This document shows, in pieces, positions 1 through 5,536 of a DNA stretch of 11,100 nt; positions within the stretch are counted from its first letter, which is position 1, and the number at the start of each line of letters is the position of its first letter. The notes beneath the pieces are model-generated. The model was not told where the DNA came from. It ran no database searches and was given only the letters and a program-made list of their open reading frames with translations. The stretch spans positions 1 to 11,100 of the forward strand of contig DASWRT010000520.1 in NCBI GenBank assembly GCA_036403035.1, written 5' to 3'. Origin of the DNA: DASWRT01 sp036403035. Lineage in GTDB: Bacteria > Pseudomonadota > Alphaproteobacteria > ATCC43930 > CGMCC-115725. Position numbers and translations under genes: made by a program.

Positions 1-178
1 TCCAGGCCGTCGCGACCGGCAGAGACGGATCGACCAGCAGCACGTCGTCGCCGCCCCGAGCCGCTGCCGGCGCCGGCGCCGGCGCCGATACCGATGCCGC
101 CAACGGCAGCAGGAGCCCGCCGAGCACGGCGCGGCGCGTCACCGCCGCGTTCTCACGTACAACTCCCCGTTGCCGCAT
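1..178 (-). CDS. Partial CDS: N-terminus of a putative Tat-exported protein, function unknown
   Basis: Reading the minus strand from the ATG at 178-176 gives an open frame to the window edge, 59 codons and one base, with no stop and G/C-rich third positions. Residues 14-19 read T-R-R-A-V-L, followed by Gly-Gly and a hydrophobic run (about residues 18-32), then an Ala-Pro repeat and a mature start near Arg41-Gly-Gly-Asp-Asp. This is a good twin-arginine signal with an Ala-x-Ala-rich cleavage zone, so the product is probably exported folded across the inner membrane. A GTG at codon 13 is an alternative start that would keep the twin arginine. The mature domain lies outside the window, and the visible part (V-L-L-V-D-P-S-L-P) does not identify a family for me. 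It diverges from the protease at 243 with 64 bases between the starts, which suggests shared regulation. The signal is seen directly; the export route is inferred. Confidence 0.7.
   Translation of the reverse strand, partial: MRQRGVVRENAAVTRRAVLGGLLLPLAASVSAPAPAPAAARGGDDVLLVDPSLPVATAW
66..87. repeat. Short GCCGGC tandem repeat
   Basis: The hexamer GCCGGC is repeated about 3.7 times. On the minus strand it encodes the Ala-Pro-Ala-Pro-Ala-Pro stretch just after the Tat signal of the left-edge gene. Hexamer slippage would lengthen or shorten this linker without shifting the frame. It is most simply a Pro/Ala linker. Confidence 0.5.
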
Positions 179-242
179 TCCGATAACGCTTTGTTAAGCA
201 TGGCCCGCAATCGTGCCGCAAACGGGTGGGTGGAACATTCAT
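179..242. promoter_or_regulatory. Divergent intergenic region, probable back-to-back promoters
   Basis: These 64 bases separate the divergent starts of the Tat-signal gene and the secreted protease, so both promoters should lie here or overlap the first codons. The stretch is more AT-rich than its flanks (a GATAACGCTTTGTTAAGC core at 181-198). I cannot assign a confident -35/-10 pair on either strand. GGGTGGGTGG at 225-234 could weakly act as a ribosome binding site for the ATG at 243. Confidence 0.35.
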
Positions 243-1157
243 ATGCATCGGCGCGGCGGTCTTCGGCAATCCTCGCAATCGCAGGGGCGGCGCTACCGCC
301 TGCTCGCCGCCCTCATGTTGGCAGCCTTGGTCGCCGACGCTGCCGCTGCACTCGCCCCTGCCCTCGCCAGTACGTTCCTCGACCGGCCGGGGCGGCGCGC
401 GGCCGATGCCGGCGATCCCTGCGCACGGGCGGTCGGCCAGATCCTTGTCGACGGCGATTTCAACGGCACGGGCGCAGTCGTCGCGCACCCGCGCGTCGTG
501 CTGACCAACGCGCATGTGGTTGCTGAGGACGGCCGGGTGAGACGGCGCGTCCGCTTCCGGCTGCCGGCGCTTGCGGCCGCGGCAGGGTTCGGGAGGGCCG
601 CCGCGGTCGAGCGCCGCGGCACGGTGGTCGCGGTCGGCGCCGCCGACCCGGCGCGCGGCGGCCGGCATGCGGAGGACTGGGCGCTGGTCGTGCTCGACGC
701 GCCCGTGCCGGACGGCGTGCAGCCGCTCCGTGTCGGCGCCGACACGCCGGAACAGAGCGCATCGTCCGGCCGCCCGCTGGCGCTGATCGGGTTCCACGAC
801 GACATCGGCGACGGCGAAGTCGAGACGATCTCCGCGCCGTGCACGGCCGACGCTGTGATCGACGGACGGCTGACGCACGACTGCGCGATGATGCACGGCG
901 CCTCGGGCGCGCCGCTGCTCGACCGTGACGGCGGGGAAACCGGCGGCGGGCCGCGAGGATGCCGCATCGTCGGCATCAATCTCGGCGCCTTCGGCTCGTC
1001 CCGCACCGACATCGCCTATTCGAGCTGGCCGGGGCCTCGTCTCAGCGCCAACCAGGCGGTCCCCGCCGCCGCATTCCGCAATGCCGTCGCCGAGGTTGCC
1101 GCCGCGGTCGAGAGCGGGATACCGGCGGACCGCATCCGCCGCGCCCGCCGCCGTTGA
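243..1157 (+). CDS. Secreted trypsin-like (S1 family) serine protease
   Basis: A 304-residue serine endopeptidase, probably acting in the periplasm or outside the cell. The basic N-terminus and the hydrophobic run at about residues 20-45 are a Sec-type signal, ending near Ala-Leu-Ala. The chymotrypsin-fold triad is complete: His91 in T-N-A-H-V-V, Asp145 in E-D-W-A-L-V-V-L-D, and Ser221 in G-A-S-G-A-P, the G-x-S-G-x-P nucleophile loop of the V8/glutamyl-endopeptidase-like branch. Cys60, Cys200, Cys214 and Cys240 could form disulfides, which fits export. I chose the ATG at 243 because it places the signal peptide at the end; a GTG at 213 would add ten residues. No PDZ domain follows, so it is not a DegP-type protein. 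It runs divergently from the Tat-signal gene and converges on the lipoprotein gene. Substrate specificity cannot be read from the sequence. Confidence 0.88.
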   Translation: MHRRGGLRQSSQSQGRRYRLLAALMLAALVADAAAALAPALASTFLDRPGRRAADAGDPCARAVGQILVDGDFNGTGAVVAHPRVVLTNAHVVAEDGRVRRRVRFRLPALAAAAGFGRAAAVERRGTVVAVGAADPARGGRHAEDWALVVLDAPVPDGVQPLRVGADTPEQSASSGRPLALIGFHDDIGDGEVETISAPCTADAVIDGRLTHDCAMMHGASGAPLLDRDGGETGGGPRGCRIVGINLGAFGSSRTDIAYSSWPGPRLSANQAVPAAAFRNAVAEVAAAVESGIPADRIRRARRR

Positions 1158-1200
1158 GCTAACCGGGCGGCGGCCGCGGATGCCATGGCGACGGCCGGCG

Positions 1201-2130
1201 TCAACTCTTCGGCGGGACGGCGGCACCGCGCTTGGCGTCCAACTCGGATTGGCGCTTCTCGGCCGCGTCGAGCGCGATAGCCGCCTCGTCGGCAGCCGCG
1301 GCATCGCTTTCGATGCGCGCCTTGTACAGGAGCCGCCGGTCGCGCTCGACGTCGAGCACGGCAAGCTCCGTGCCCATGTCGTATTCGGCGGTACAGAACG
1401 CCGTCTTCGCCCTGAGGCGGTTGTACTCGTTCGATTCCGCGGTCTCGAAGGCGACGCGGACCTGCTCCGCCTGGGTACGCGACAGCATGGAAGCGCGCTG
1501 GTCGGTCGGGTAGTCGGCGATCAGGTCGCGCACCTCGCGAAGGTCGGACGACCATTGCAGCCAGCCGCAGGCGACGGCCCGTCCGGAATGGCGGCCCAGT
1601 TCTGCAGCGTCGGCGCGCAACTGCTCAGCCGCGTCGTCGGCGAGCGGCACCGTGGCCTTCGCCTCCTCGGGCGAACGCGGGCCGAGATAGGGTGTCGCCT
1701 CGGCGACCCGCGCCGCATCGAGGACGAGGCGGGTACCGCCGGCCGCACCGTCGGCACCGCTGCGGCGAGCGATCCGGCCGATGACGGTTGCGGCGCTGCG
1801 CTCGGCGAGCGCCGACGTGATGCCGGGACCGCTTGCGACGATACCGAGCACGCCGTGGCGGGCGCGCCCTTCAAGGCGGTACGTCCGAGGCACCGAAGCC
1901 GATGCATCATCCGCTGCGGCGCTGCCGGCGACGATCATCTCGACGCGCGCCACCTGCCCCACGCAGTCGCGCACGAAAGCATCTTCCTGCGCCGCGGTGC
2001 AGGCTTCCAGCGCGCCGAGGTCGATCAGCGTCGGTTCGGCCGGCTTTTTCTCCTCCGAACATGCCGGGAGGACGGCGGCGATGGCGATGAACGTCAACGG
2101 GAACAGGCAATACGGATAGCGTCTCGTCAT
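1201..2130 (-). CDS. Putative outer-membrane lipoprotein, hypothetical
   Basis: A 309-residue protein beginning M-T-R-R, with a hydrophobic segment at about residues 8-21 and a lipobox V-L-P-A-C whose Cys24 should be the lipidated residue. Ser25 follows, not Asp, which by the usual +2 rule favours sorting to the outer membrane. The mature part has four more cysteines (L-E-A-C, R-D-C-V, V-A-C-G-W, A-F-C-T), a central region that may be beta-rich, and a C-terminal third rich in Ala, Glu, Lys and Arg likely to form a coiled coil (about residues 235-300). The longer frame starting at 2235 would put 35 residues before the signal, so I chose the ATG at 2130. I see no strong Shine-Dalgarno sequence. 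I do not recognise the family. It converges on the protease gene with a 43-base gap. Confidence 0.75.
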   Translation of the reverse strand: MTRRYPYCLFPLTFIAIAAVLPACSEEKKPAEPTLIDLGALEACTAAQEDAFVRDCVGQVARVEMIVAGSAAADDASASVPRTYRLEGRARHGVLGIVASGPGITSALAERSAATVIGRIARRSGADGAAGGTRLVLDAARVAEATPYLGPRSPEEAKATVPLADDAAEQLRADAAELGRHSGRAVACGWLQWSSDLREVRDLIADYPTDQRASMLSRTQAEQVRVAFETAESNEYNRLRAKTAFCTAEYDMGTELAVLDVERDRRLLYKARIESDAAAADEAAIALDAAEKRQSELDAKRGAAVPPKS

Positions 2131-2236
2131 GGCGACCGTTGCAGCGGGGCTGGCGGGAGGGGCGAAACATATGCCCGCAATTCGGTTAAGATCTGGTATC
2201 GGAAAGAATGCCCCGCGGACCCGCAGCCTGTTCACC

Positions 2237-2265
2237 TTGACAGGGCAGGATACCTGCCATACCGT
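2237..2265 (+). promoter_or_regulatory. Candidate sigma70-type promoter with an embedded palindromic operator
   Basis: A perfect -35 TTGACA (2237-2242) is followed after 17 bases by TACCGT (2260-2265), a weak -10. Between the boxes lies a perfect 15-base dyad, GGCAGG-ATA-CCTGCC (2244-2258), where a repressor would block polymerase. The -10 matches the consensus poorly, so this is a candidate only. It would drive the small gene at 2541 or a transcript from 2275 onward. Confidence 0.3.
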
Positions 2266-2295
2266 TCCTTTATGGTTGTGGTTCGAGCCGGCCGC

Positions 2296-2335
2296 TTCAC
2301 GGGGATGTCAGCCATCCCGTAATGTGATCCGTGAA
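2296..2335 (+). other. Nested hairpin, possible structured RNA element
   Basis: TTCACGG (2296-2302) pairs perfectly with CCGTGAA (2329-2335). Inside, GGATG (2303-2307) pairs with CATCC (2313-2317) around a five-base loop. An alternative pairing, ACGGGGATG with CATCCCGT (2299-2307 and 2313-2320, one bulge), competes with the outer stem, so two mutually exclusive folds are possible. There is no T tract after it, so it is not a standard terminator. Confidence 0.3.
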
Positions 2336-2370
2336 GGCGTGTCCCGATAGGGAAGGAATGTCGCTGCCGA

Positions 2371-2409
2371 TCCGTCGGGTCCGGCTATCATTCTGGCCGG
2401 TCGGACGGA
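2371..2409 (+). other. Second two-tier hairpin in the same leader region
   Basis: TCCGTC (2371-2376) is complementary to GACGGA (2404-2409), and inside it CCGGC (2381-2385) is complementary to GCCGG (2396-2400). It lies 35 bases after the first nested hairpin, in the same gene-free interval. GC-rich DNA gives stems of this size by chance, so support is modest. Confidence 0.22.
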
Positions 2410-2540
2410 CCTACCGTTGCGCCGATTCGGTCTTCGGCTTGGGGCGCACCAAATAAATCCAGGGAAGTGGGGTCGATCGTCCGACTTCCGCGGCGCAGAT
2501 TCTTGTCAGCGCAGCGGACGGAACGCCTCAAGGAAAGGTG

Positions 2541-2909
2541 ATGATGACGTCAGTTCGCCGTCGCCGCCAGCCGCCGCCCAGTGGACCATCTTCTACCCGC
2601 GTCTCCCACCCTGCGGCGCTGTCTCGCAGCCGCAAGGCGGATTCGCCCAACGGCGTACCACCGATCACCGCGTTGGCCGCCGAGATCCGCGCGACACGCC
2701 AGCTTCTCGCGAACCTCGACGAACTGAGCAACGAGTACGGCTCGCTGTTCGACGTCGTCGCGTCGGTGGTGCGAGGCCGTCTCGACGTGCGTGAGGCCAC
2801 CCTGGCTGAAGCCCAAGGCGGCAAGCCGCAAAACCTGCTGTGGTTCGTGACGCAGGAGCGCGCGGACCGTCGGCGGAAGACGCCGTCCGATACGGACGAC
2901 GGACGCTGA
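2541..2909 (+). CDS. Small hypothetical protein, about 122 residues
   Basis: The start is supported by AGGAAAGG at 2530-2537, a few bases before tandem GTG-ATG-ATG codons (2538, 2541, 2544); I take the first ATG. The first 40 or so residues are rich in Arg, Pro and Ser and probably disordered. Residues from about 44 to 110 look helical, with heptad-like hydrophobic spacing (I-T-A-L-A-A-E-I-R, L-L-A-N-L-D-E-L, F-D-V-V-A-S-V-V) and the phrase N-L-L-W-F-V-T-Q-E. No signal peptide or membrane span is visible. I do not recognise the family; the basic tail plus helical core would suit a nucleic-acid-binding or adaptor protein, but that is a guess. It precedes the SAM adenosyltransferase by 100 bases on the same strand. 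Confidence 0.6.
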   Translation: MMTSVRRRRQPPPSGPSSTRVSHPAALSRSRKADSPNGVPPITALAAEIRATRQLLANLDELSNEYGSLFDVVASVVRGRLDVREATLAEAQGGKPQNLLWFVTQERADRRRKTPSDTDDGR

Positions 2910-3009
2910 TACAGTTCGTCCGGCAAGAGACGGCGGCGGGCACCGGTCGGGACGTGTGCGAAGGCGGTGCTTGCGCAGGACGTGCGGCGCGCCTCATCAT
3001 CGTCCGGCG

Positions 3010-3762
3010 ATGATCGTGCTGTTCACCGATTTCGGCCTGCTCGGTCCCTACACCGGTCAGGTCAAGGCGGTGCTCCAGAGCGCCGCGCCTTCCGTTCCGG
3101 TGATCGACCTGTTCGCCGACGCGCCGATGCGCAATCCGAGGTCAGCCGCTTATCTGCTGGCGGCCTATGCGCTCTGGTTCCCGGCCGGCACGGTGCTGCT
3201 GTCGGTCGTCGACCCCGGCGTCGGCGGCGACCGCGCGCCGGTCATCGTCGAGGCGGACGGGCGCTGGTACGTCGGACCTGAGAACGGGCTGTTCGAAATC
3301 GTGATGCGCCGCGCCGAGGCGGCAGGAACGGCCGTGCAGAGCTGGGAGATCGAGCGGCAGCCGGACGCGCCTCTTTCGGCAAGCTTCCATGGCCGCGACC
3401 TCTTCGCGCCGGCTGCGGCGCGTGTCGCGCTCGGTGCGATGCCGCTGGCCTTCGGACAGGAGCCCCGCCCACCCCGCGCCGGCCGCCGTCCGGACTGGCC
3501 GGACGACCTGCCGGAGATCGTCTATGTCGATCATTACGGCAACGCAATGACCGGCCTGCGGGCTGCGGCGCTGCCGGCCGAGGCGGCGTTCGAGACGCCG
3601 GGCGGATGCCGCCTCACCCGTGCGCGCACCTTCTCGGACGTGCCGCCGGGCGCGGCCTTCTGGTACGAGAACTCGAACGGGCTTGCCGAGATCGCGGTCA
3701 ACGACGGCCGCGCGGACGCCGCGCTCGGCCTCGCCATCGGCAGCCCGGTACGGATCGTCTGA
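3010..3762 (+). CDS. SAM hydroxide adenosyltransferase (DUF62, chlorinase/fluorinase superfamily)
   Basis: A 250-residue cytoplasmic enzyme expected to hydrolyse S-adenosyl-L-methionine to adenosine and L-methionine. The family hallmarks are in order: F-T-D-F-G at the N-terminus; V-D-P-G-V-G-G-D-R, giving Asp68 and Arg75; F-H-G-R-D-L-F-A-P, giving His127; Y-V-D-H-Y-G-N-A-M-T opening the C-terminal domain; and Y-E-N-S-N-G-L-A-E near the end. The Asp-Arg-His triad that activates water or hydroxide is complete, so this should be the hydrolase and not a halogenase. The ATG at 3010 is chosen because it starts directly at the conserved first strand; an upstream GTG at 2956 would add 18 unconserved Arg/Cys-rich residues. 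The physiological role of the family is unsettled. It converges on the tiny protein gene at 3795 with 32 bases between stops. Confidence 0.93.
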   Translation: MIVLFTDFGLLGPYTGQVKAVLQSAAPSVPVIDLFADAPMRNPRSAAYLLAAYALWFPAGTVLLSVVDPGVGGDRAPVIVEADGRWYVGPENGLFEIVMRRAEAAGTAVQSWEIERQPDAPLSASFHGRDLFAPAAARVALGAMPLAFGQEPRPPRAGRRPDWPDDLPEIVYVDHYGNAMTGLRAAALPAEAAFETPGGCRLTRARTFSDVPPGAAFWYENSNGLAEIAVNDGRADAALGLAIGSPVRIV

Positions 3763-3794
3763 AGTCCGGGCAAGGCTCCTGTCGGCGTCAGAAT

Positions 3795-4019
3795 CTAAAT
3801 CGCCGCCGCCGGCTCGGTCTCGGCGACGGTGTCGCCACGCTCCAGACGGTCCGCCGCCGCCTCGTACTCGCGGCCGATCCGCATGAGCATCTGCGCCAGC
3901 TCAAAGCTGACCGCGCCGTGCGACAACCGAAAGCATTGCACCGCCTTTCGGCGAAACGCCTCGGCGGAATTGGCGATTGTGGGATCTGACACGAGCTTCA
4001 TGCACTGAAATGTTTGCAT
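3795..4019 (-). CDS. Tiny alphaproteobacterial protein A (F-R-x-K-A-x-x-C motif)
   Basis: A 74-residue helical protein. The core, about residues 20-60, reads A-F-R-R-K-A-V-Q-C-F-R-L followed by an amphipathic helix ending R-E-Y-E-A-A-A-D-R-L-E. The same pattern (aromatic, R-x-K-A-x-x-C, variable loop, helix, aromatic-E) is in the product at 5782-5952, so the two are probably one family. The function of such proteins is unknown to me. I chose the ATG at 4019; an ATG at 4001 is also possible and a TTG at 4031 less so. No Shine-Dalgarno sequence precedes any of them, and a TATAGT/TATAC-rich sequence lies directly upstream, so a near-leaderless transcript is possible. It follows receiver 1 on the same strand after 72 bases. 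Confidence 0.68.
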   Translation of the reverse strand: MQTFQCMKLVSDPTIANSAEAFRRKAVQCFRLSHGAVSFELAQMLMRIGREYEAAADRLERGDTVAETEPAAAI

Positions 4020-4023
4020 AACG

Positions 4024-4040
4024 GTATACAACTATACAAT
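4024..4040 (-). promoter_or_regulatory. AT-rich tandem TTGTATA motif, candidate -10 region for tiny protein A
   Basis: On the minus strand the heptamer TTGTATA occurs twice, eight bases apart (TTGTATAG then TTGTATAC), ending four bases before the ATG at 4019. Within it, TATAGT is close to a -10 hexamer and GTATA/TATAC form a small dyad. No good -35 is visible at the right distance. It stands out because its surroundings are GC-rich. Confidence 0.28.
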
Positions 4041-4091
4041 TTCAGTGTTTAAGAAAAGTTAATGATTGACGCTCTAAAGGGTGACTCCCGC

Positions 4092-4529
4092 TTAATTTGA
4101 TGCCTTTCCGACGCCGACGCCGCTGTCGCCGCCCTCGAGCGTTGCCTCGATCTGGCGGCAGAGATCGTCGGGCCGCCACGGCTTGGGAATGATCTTGCCG
4201 TGCCGCTTGGCGGCGAGCGGCATGGGCACGCTGGCGAAGCCGGTCGTGTAGAGCACCTTCAGCGCCGGACATATACGCTTCGCGGCATCGGCGAGGTCGA
4301 ACCCGTTCATGCCGGGCATAACGACATCGGTAAAGAGCAGGTCGATGGCGTCGTGGCGGATCCGGAGCACATCGAGCGCCTGTCGCCCGTCGTGACATTG
4401 GAGGACCTCGTAGCCGCAATCCTTGAGGACGGTTGCCGCCAGGGCCAGAACGTCCTTGTCGTCGTCGACCACAAGAACCCGTGGCTTCCCATGCGGAGAA
4501 TCGCGGCGGCCGGCGGTCGGTTCCACCAT
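4092..4529 (-). CDS. Standalone response-regulator receiver domain, receiver 1
   Basis: A 145-residue CheY-like protein made only of a receiver domain (about residues 16-132) with no output domain. Seen residues: the acidic cluster Asp22-Asp23-Asp24 in V-L-V-V-D-D-D, phospho-acceptor Asp68 in F-T-D-V-V-M-P-G-M-N-G, the switch threonine in Y-T-T-G-F (Thr96), and Lys116 in I-P-K-P-W. It should take a phosphoryl group from a histidine kinase and act by protein contact; the P-K-P-W ending is typical of receivers linked to hybrid kinases in Alphaproteobacteria. No kinase is in the window, so it is an orphan. An AGGAG sequence lies 9-10 bases before the ATG. It is paralogous to the receiver at 5135, with the phospho-acceptor at the same index, and is followed by tiny protein A. 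Confidence 0.92.
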   Translation of the reverse strand: MVEPTAGRRDSPHGKPRVLVVDDDKDVLALAATVLKDCGYEVLQCHDGRQALDVLRIRHDAIDLLFTDVVMPGMNGFDLADAAKRICPALKVLYTTGFASVPMPLAAKRHGKIIPKPWRPDDLCRQIEATLEGGDSGVGVGKASN

Positions 4530-4687
4530 TTGCCTTTTCTCCTGTACCGTAATGCGATCGGCTCCGAGTCTTCGACCGATGATGAACTAGTAAGCTTCAG
4601 GCGCCACGCAGCCTTCGCAGACATCGATAAGCAAAACTCATCTTCTCGTTAGTACAATTACCGTTCCGTACGCCATCAACCAACGAA

Positions 4688-4703
4688 TCGATTTGCAAAT
4701 CGA
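4688..4703. repeat. Perfect 16-base palindrome, candidate regulator site
   Basis: TCGATTTGCAAATCGA is its own reverse complement with no spacer. It sits about 160 bases upstream of the receiver 1 start inside the AT-rich part of the spacer, which suits a binding site for a dimeric regulator. I cannot name the regulator. Confidence 0.45.
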
Positions 4704-4820
4704 CATCTTACCCTTTCGAACATTGGAGAAGAAGATTCGTCCTTTCTGTGTGCGTTTTTGTACCATTGCCATCGGTCGTTGACCCGACGCCCGAGCGGGT
4801 TTCGTTCATACGCCGCGCGG

Positions 4821-4847
4821 GCTTGACCAGCGGCCGAGGCGTCAAGC
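4821..4847. repeat. Inverted repeat GCTTGAC / GTCAAGC
   Basis: Seven-base perfect arms at 4821-4827 and 4841-4847 with a 13-base GC-rich centre containing CGGCCG. It could be an RNA hairpin or an operator. No T tract follows on either side. Confidence 0.3.
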
Positions 4848-4882
4848 TCCACGGCGCGGCTCCGTATCGGACCGTTCCGCAT

Positions 4883-4911
4883 AGGGAGGAGGCCGGCAGG
4901 CAGCCCTCCCT
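4883..4911. repeat. Inverted repeat AGGGAGG / CCTCCCT
   Basis: Seven-base perfect arms at 4883-4889 and 4905-4911 around 15 bases. The purine-rich left arm resembles a Shine-Dalgarno sequence and the right arm its complement, so in a plus-strand transcript the stem would mask it. No start codon follows at a usable distance. Confidence 0.28.
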
Positions 4912-4936
4912 CTCACCGGGGGGCCGGTGCGGTGTA

Positions 4937-4956
4937 CTGCGCTGCGCTGCACTGCA
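4937..4956. repeat. Pentamer tandem repeat (CTGCR)x4
   Basis: Four adjacent pentamers: CTGCG, CTGCG, CTGCA, CTGCA. Such a tract could vary in length, but it lies outside any supported gene. Confidence 0.35.
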
Positions 4957-5111
4957 CGCTGCTGACGTGTTGTCGGGATCCGCCGAGCGCTTCTCGCGCG
5001 AGCAAAGCCGGCCGGCGTGCCCGGTATCAGAGGAGGTAGAGTTCTTCGCGGACGGATGATGCGCGCGTGACGGCCGGTCTGAGCAACCTCGTACGGCTCA
5101 AGGCTTGACTA

Positions 5112-5137
5112 TGAGCAAACCGTAAAAGATTTGCTCA
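5112..5137 (-). terminator. Hairpin overlapping the receiver 2 stop codon, possible weak terminator
   Basis: TGAGCAAA (5112-5119) and TTTGCTCA (5130-5137) are perfect eight-base arms around a ten-base loop. On the minus strand the stem begins exactly with the TGA stop of receiver 2. The stem is only half G/C and is followed by TAGTC, not by a T tract, so intrinsic termination is doubtful; protection of the 3' end or a regulator site is also possible. A further TGAGCAA copy is at 5080. Confidence 0.35.
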
Positions 5138-5536
5138 GGCGACGCGGTCGCGCGCGGGTATGAGGGCGGCAATCTCGTTGAGACGCCAGGGCTTCGGCAG
5201 GATGTGCATATTGCGGAGCTTGGCGCCGTCGATGCCGCCCGTGTAGCCGGAGGTCAAGGCGACACGCAGGCCCGGCCTCAGCTTGCGCGCTTCGGCCGCC
5301 AATTCGGCCCCCGACATGCCCGGCATGCGGACATCGGAGAACAGGACTGAGATCTCGGGATGGTCGGCGAGAAGGCGCAACGCCTCCGGGCCGCTCGACG
5401 CCTCGAACACCGCGAGACCGAGCATCTCGAACATCTGCGCGGCGATCGCCCGCACATCCGGATCGTCATCCACCACGAGCACCGCCCGTGCGGTCCCCGC
5501 GGCCGGCGACGGTATTCCGTCGGGCATCTCCGCCAT
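5135..5536 (-). CDS. Standalone response-regulator receiver domain, receiver 2
   Basis: A 133-residue single-domain CheY-like protein. Seen: Asp23-Asp24-Asp25 in V-L-V-V-D-D-D, phospho-acceptor Asp68 in F-S-D-V-R-M-P-G-M-S-G, the switch residues Thr95-Ser96 before G-Y, and Lys115 in I-L-P-K-P-W-R. There is no DNA-binding or enzymatic output domain, so it should relay or titrate phosphoryl groups or act by protein contact. A TAGGAG sequence lies about six bases before the ATG at 5536. It resembles receiver 1 along its whole length (shared V-L-V-V-D-D-D, M-P-G-M, P-K-P-W-R), consistent with duplication. The upstream same-strand neighbour is tiny protein B; its stop codon is built into a hairpin. 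No partner kinase is present in the window. Confidence 0.93.
   Translation of the reverse strand: MAEMPDGIPSPAAGTARAVLVVDDDPDVRAIAAQMFEMLGLAVFEASSGPEALRLLADHPEISVLFSDVRMPGMSGAELAAEARKLRPGLRVALTSGYTGGIDGAKLRNMHILPKPWRLNEIAALIPARDRVA

Larger units (their letters stand above)
2131..2540. other. Gene-free interval of 410 bases with promoter-like and hairpin elements
   Basis: No convincing reading frame exists here on either strand; the short frames crossing it have no family resemblance or ribosome binding site. It holds the 5' flank of the lipoprotein gene (minus) and of the small gene at 2541 (plus), a TTGACA-based promoter candidate at 2237-2265, and two nested hairpins at 2296-2335 and 2371-2409. 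It could hold a long 5' leader of the small gene or an independent small RNA. Confidence 0.5.
4530..5134. other. Gene-free interval of 605 bases, rich in inverted repeats
   Basis: No credible gene is visible on either strand. The part at about 4540-4780 is clearly more AT-rich than the rest of the window; the part from 4780 on returns to GC-rich sequence. It holds a 16-base palindrome (4688-4703), two 7-base stem pairs (4821-4847 and 4883-4911), a pentamer tandem repeat (4937-4956), and TGAGCAA elements at 5080 and 5112 leading into a hairpin over the receiver 2 stop. It is the promoter region of receiver 1 and may hold an untranslated RNA. Confidence 0.5.

Noticed and set aside
925..2322. 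465-residue plus-strand open frame opposite the lipoprotein gene and overlapping the protease
   Set aside because: It is the antisense shadow of GC-rich coding sequence: it overlaps the protease 3' end, has no ribosome binding site and shows low-complexity Arg/Ala/Gly composition, while the minus strand has a clear lipobox protein.
4200..4652. 150-residue plus-strand frame antisense to receiver 1
   Set aside because: The receiver frame on the minus strand has all phosphorylation-site residues and a proper ribosome binding site; this is its shadow.
5029..5037. Strong Shine-Dalgarno-like AGAGGAGGT on the plus strand
   Set aside because: No start codon lies 5-12 bases downstream; the next ATG (5057) is too far and opens only a four-codon frame.
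4748..5059. 103-residue plus-strand frame in the spacer between the receivers
   Set aside because: It starts at GTG without a ribosome binding site, has mixed third-position composition and no family resemblance, and runs through the inverted repeats and the pentamer tract.
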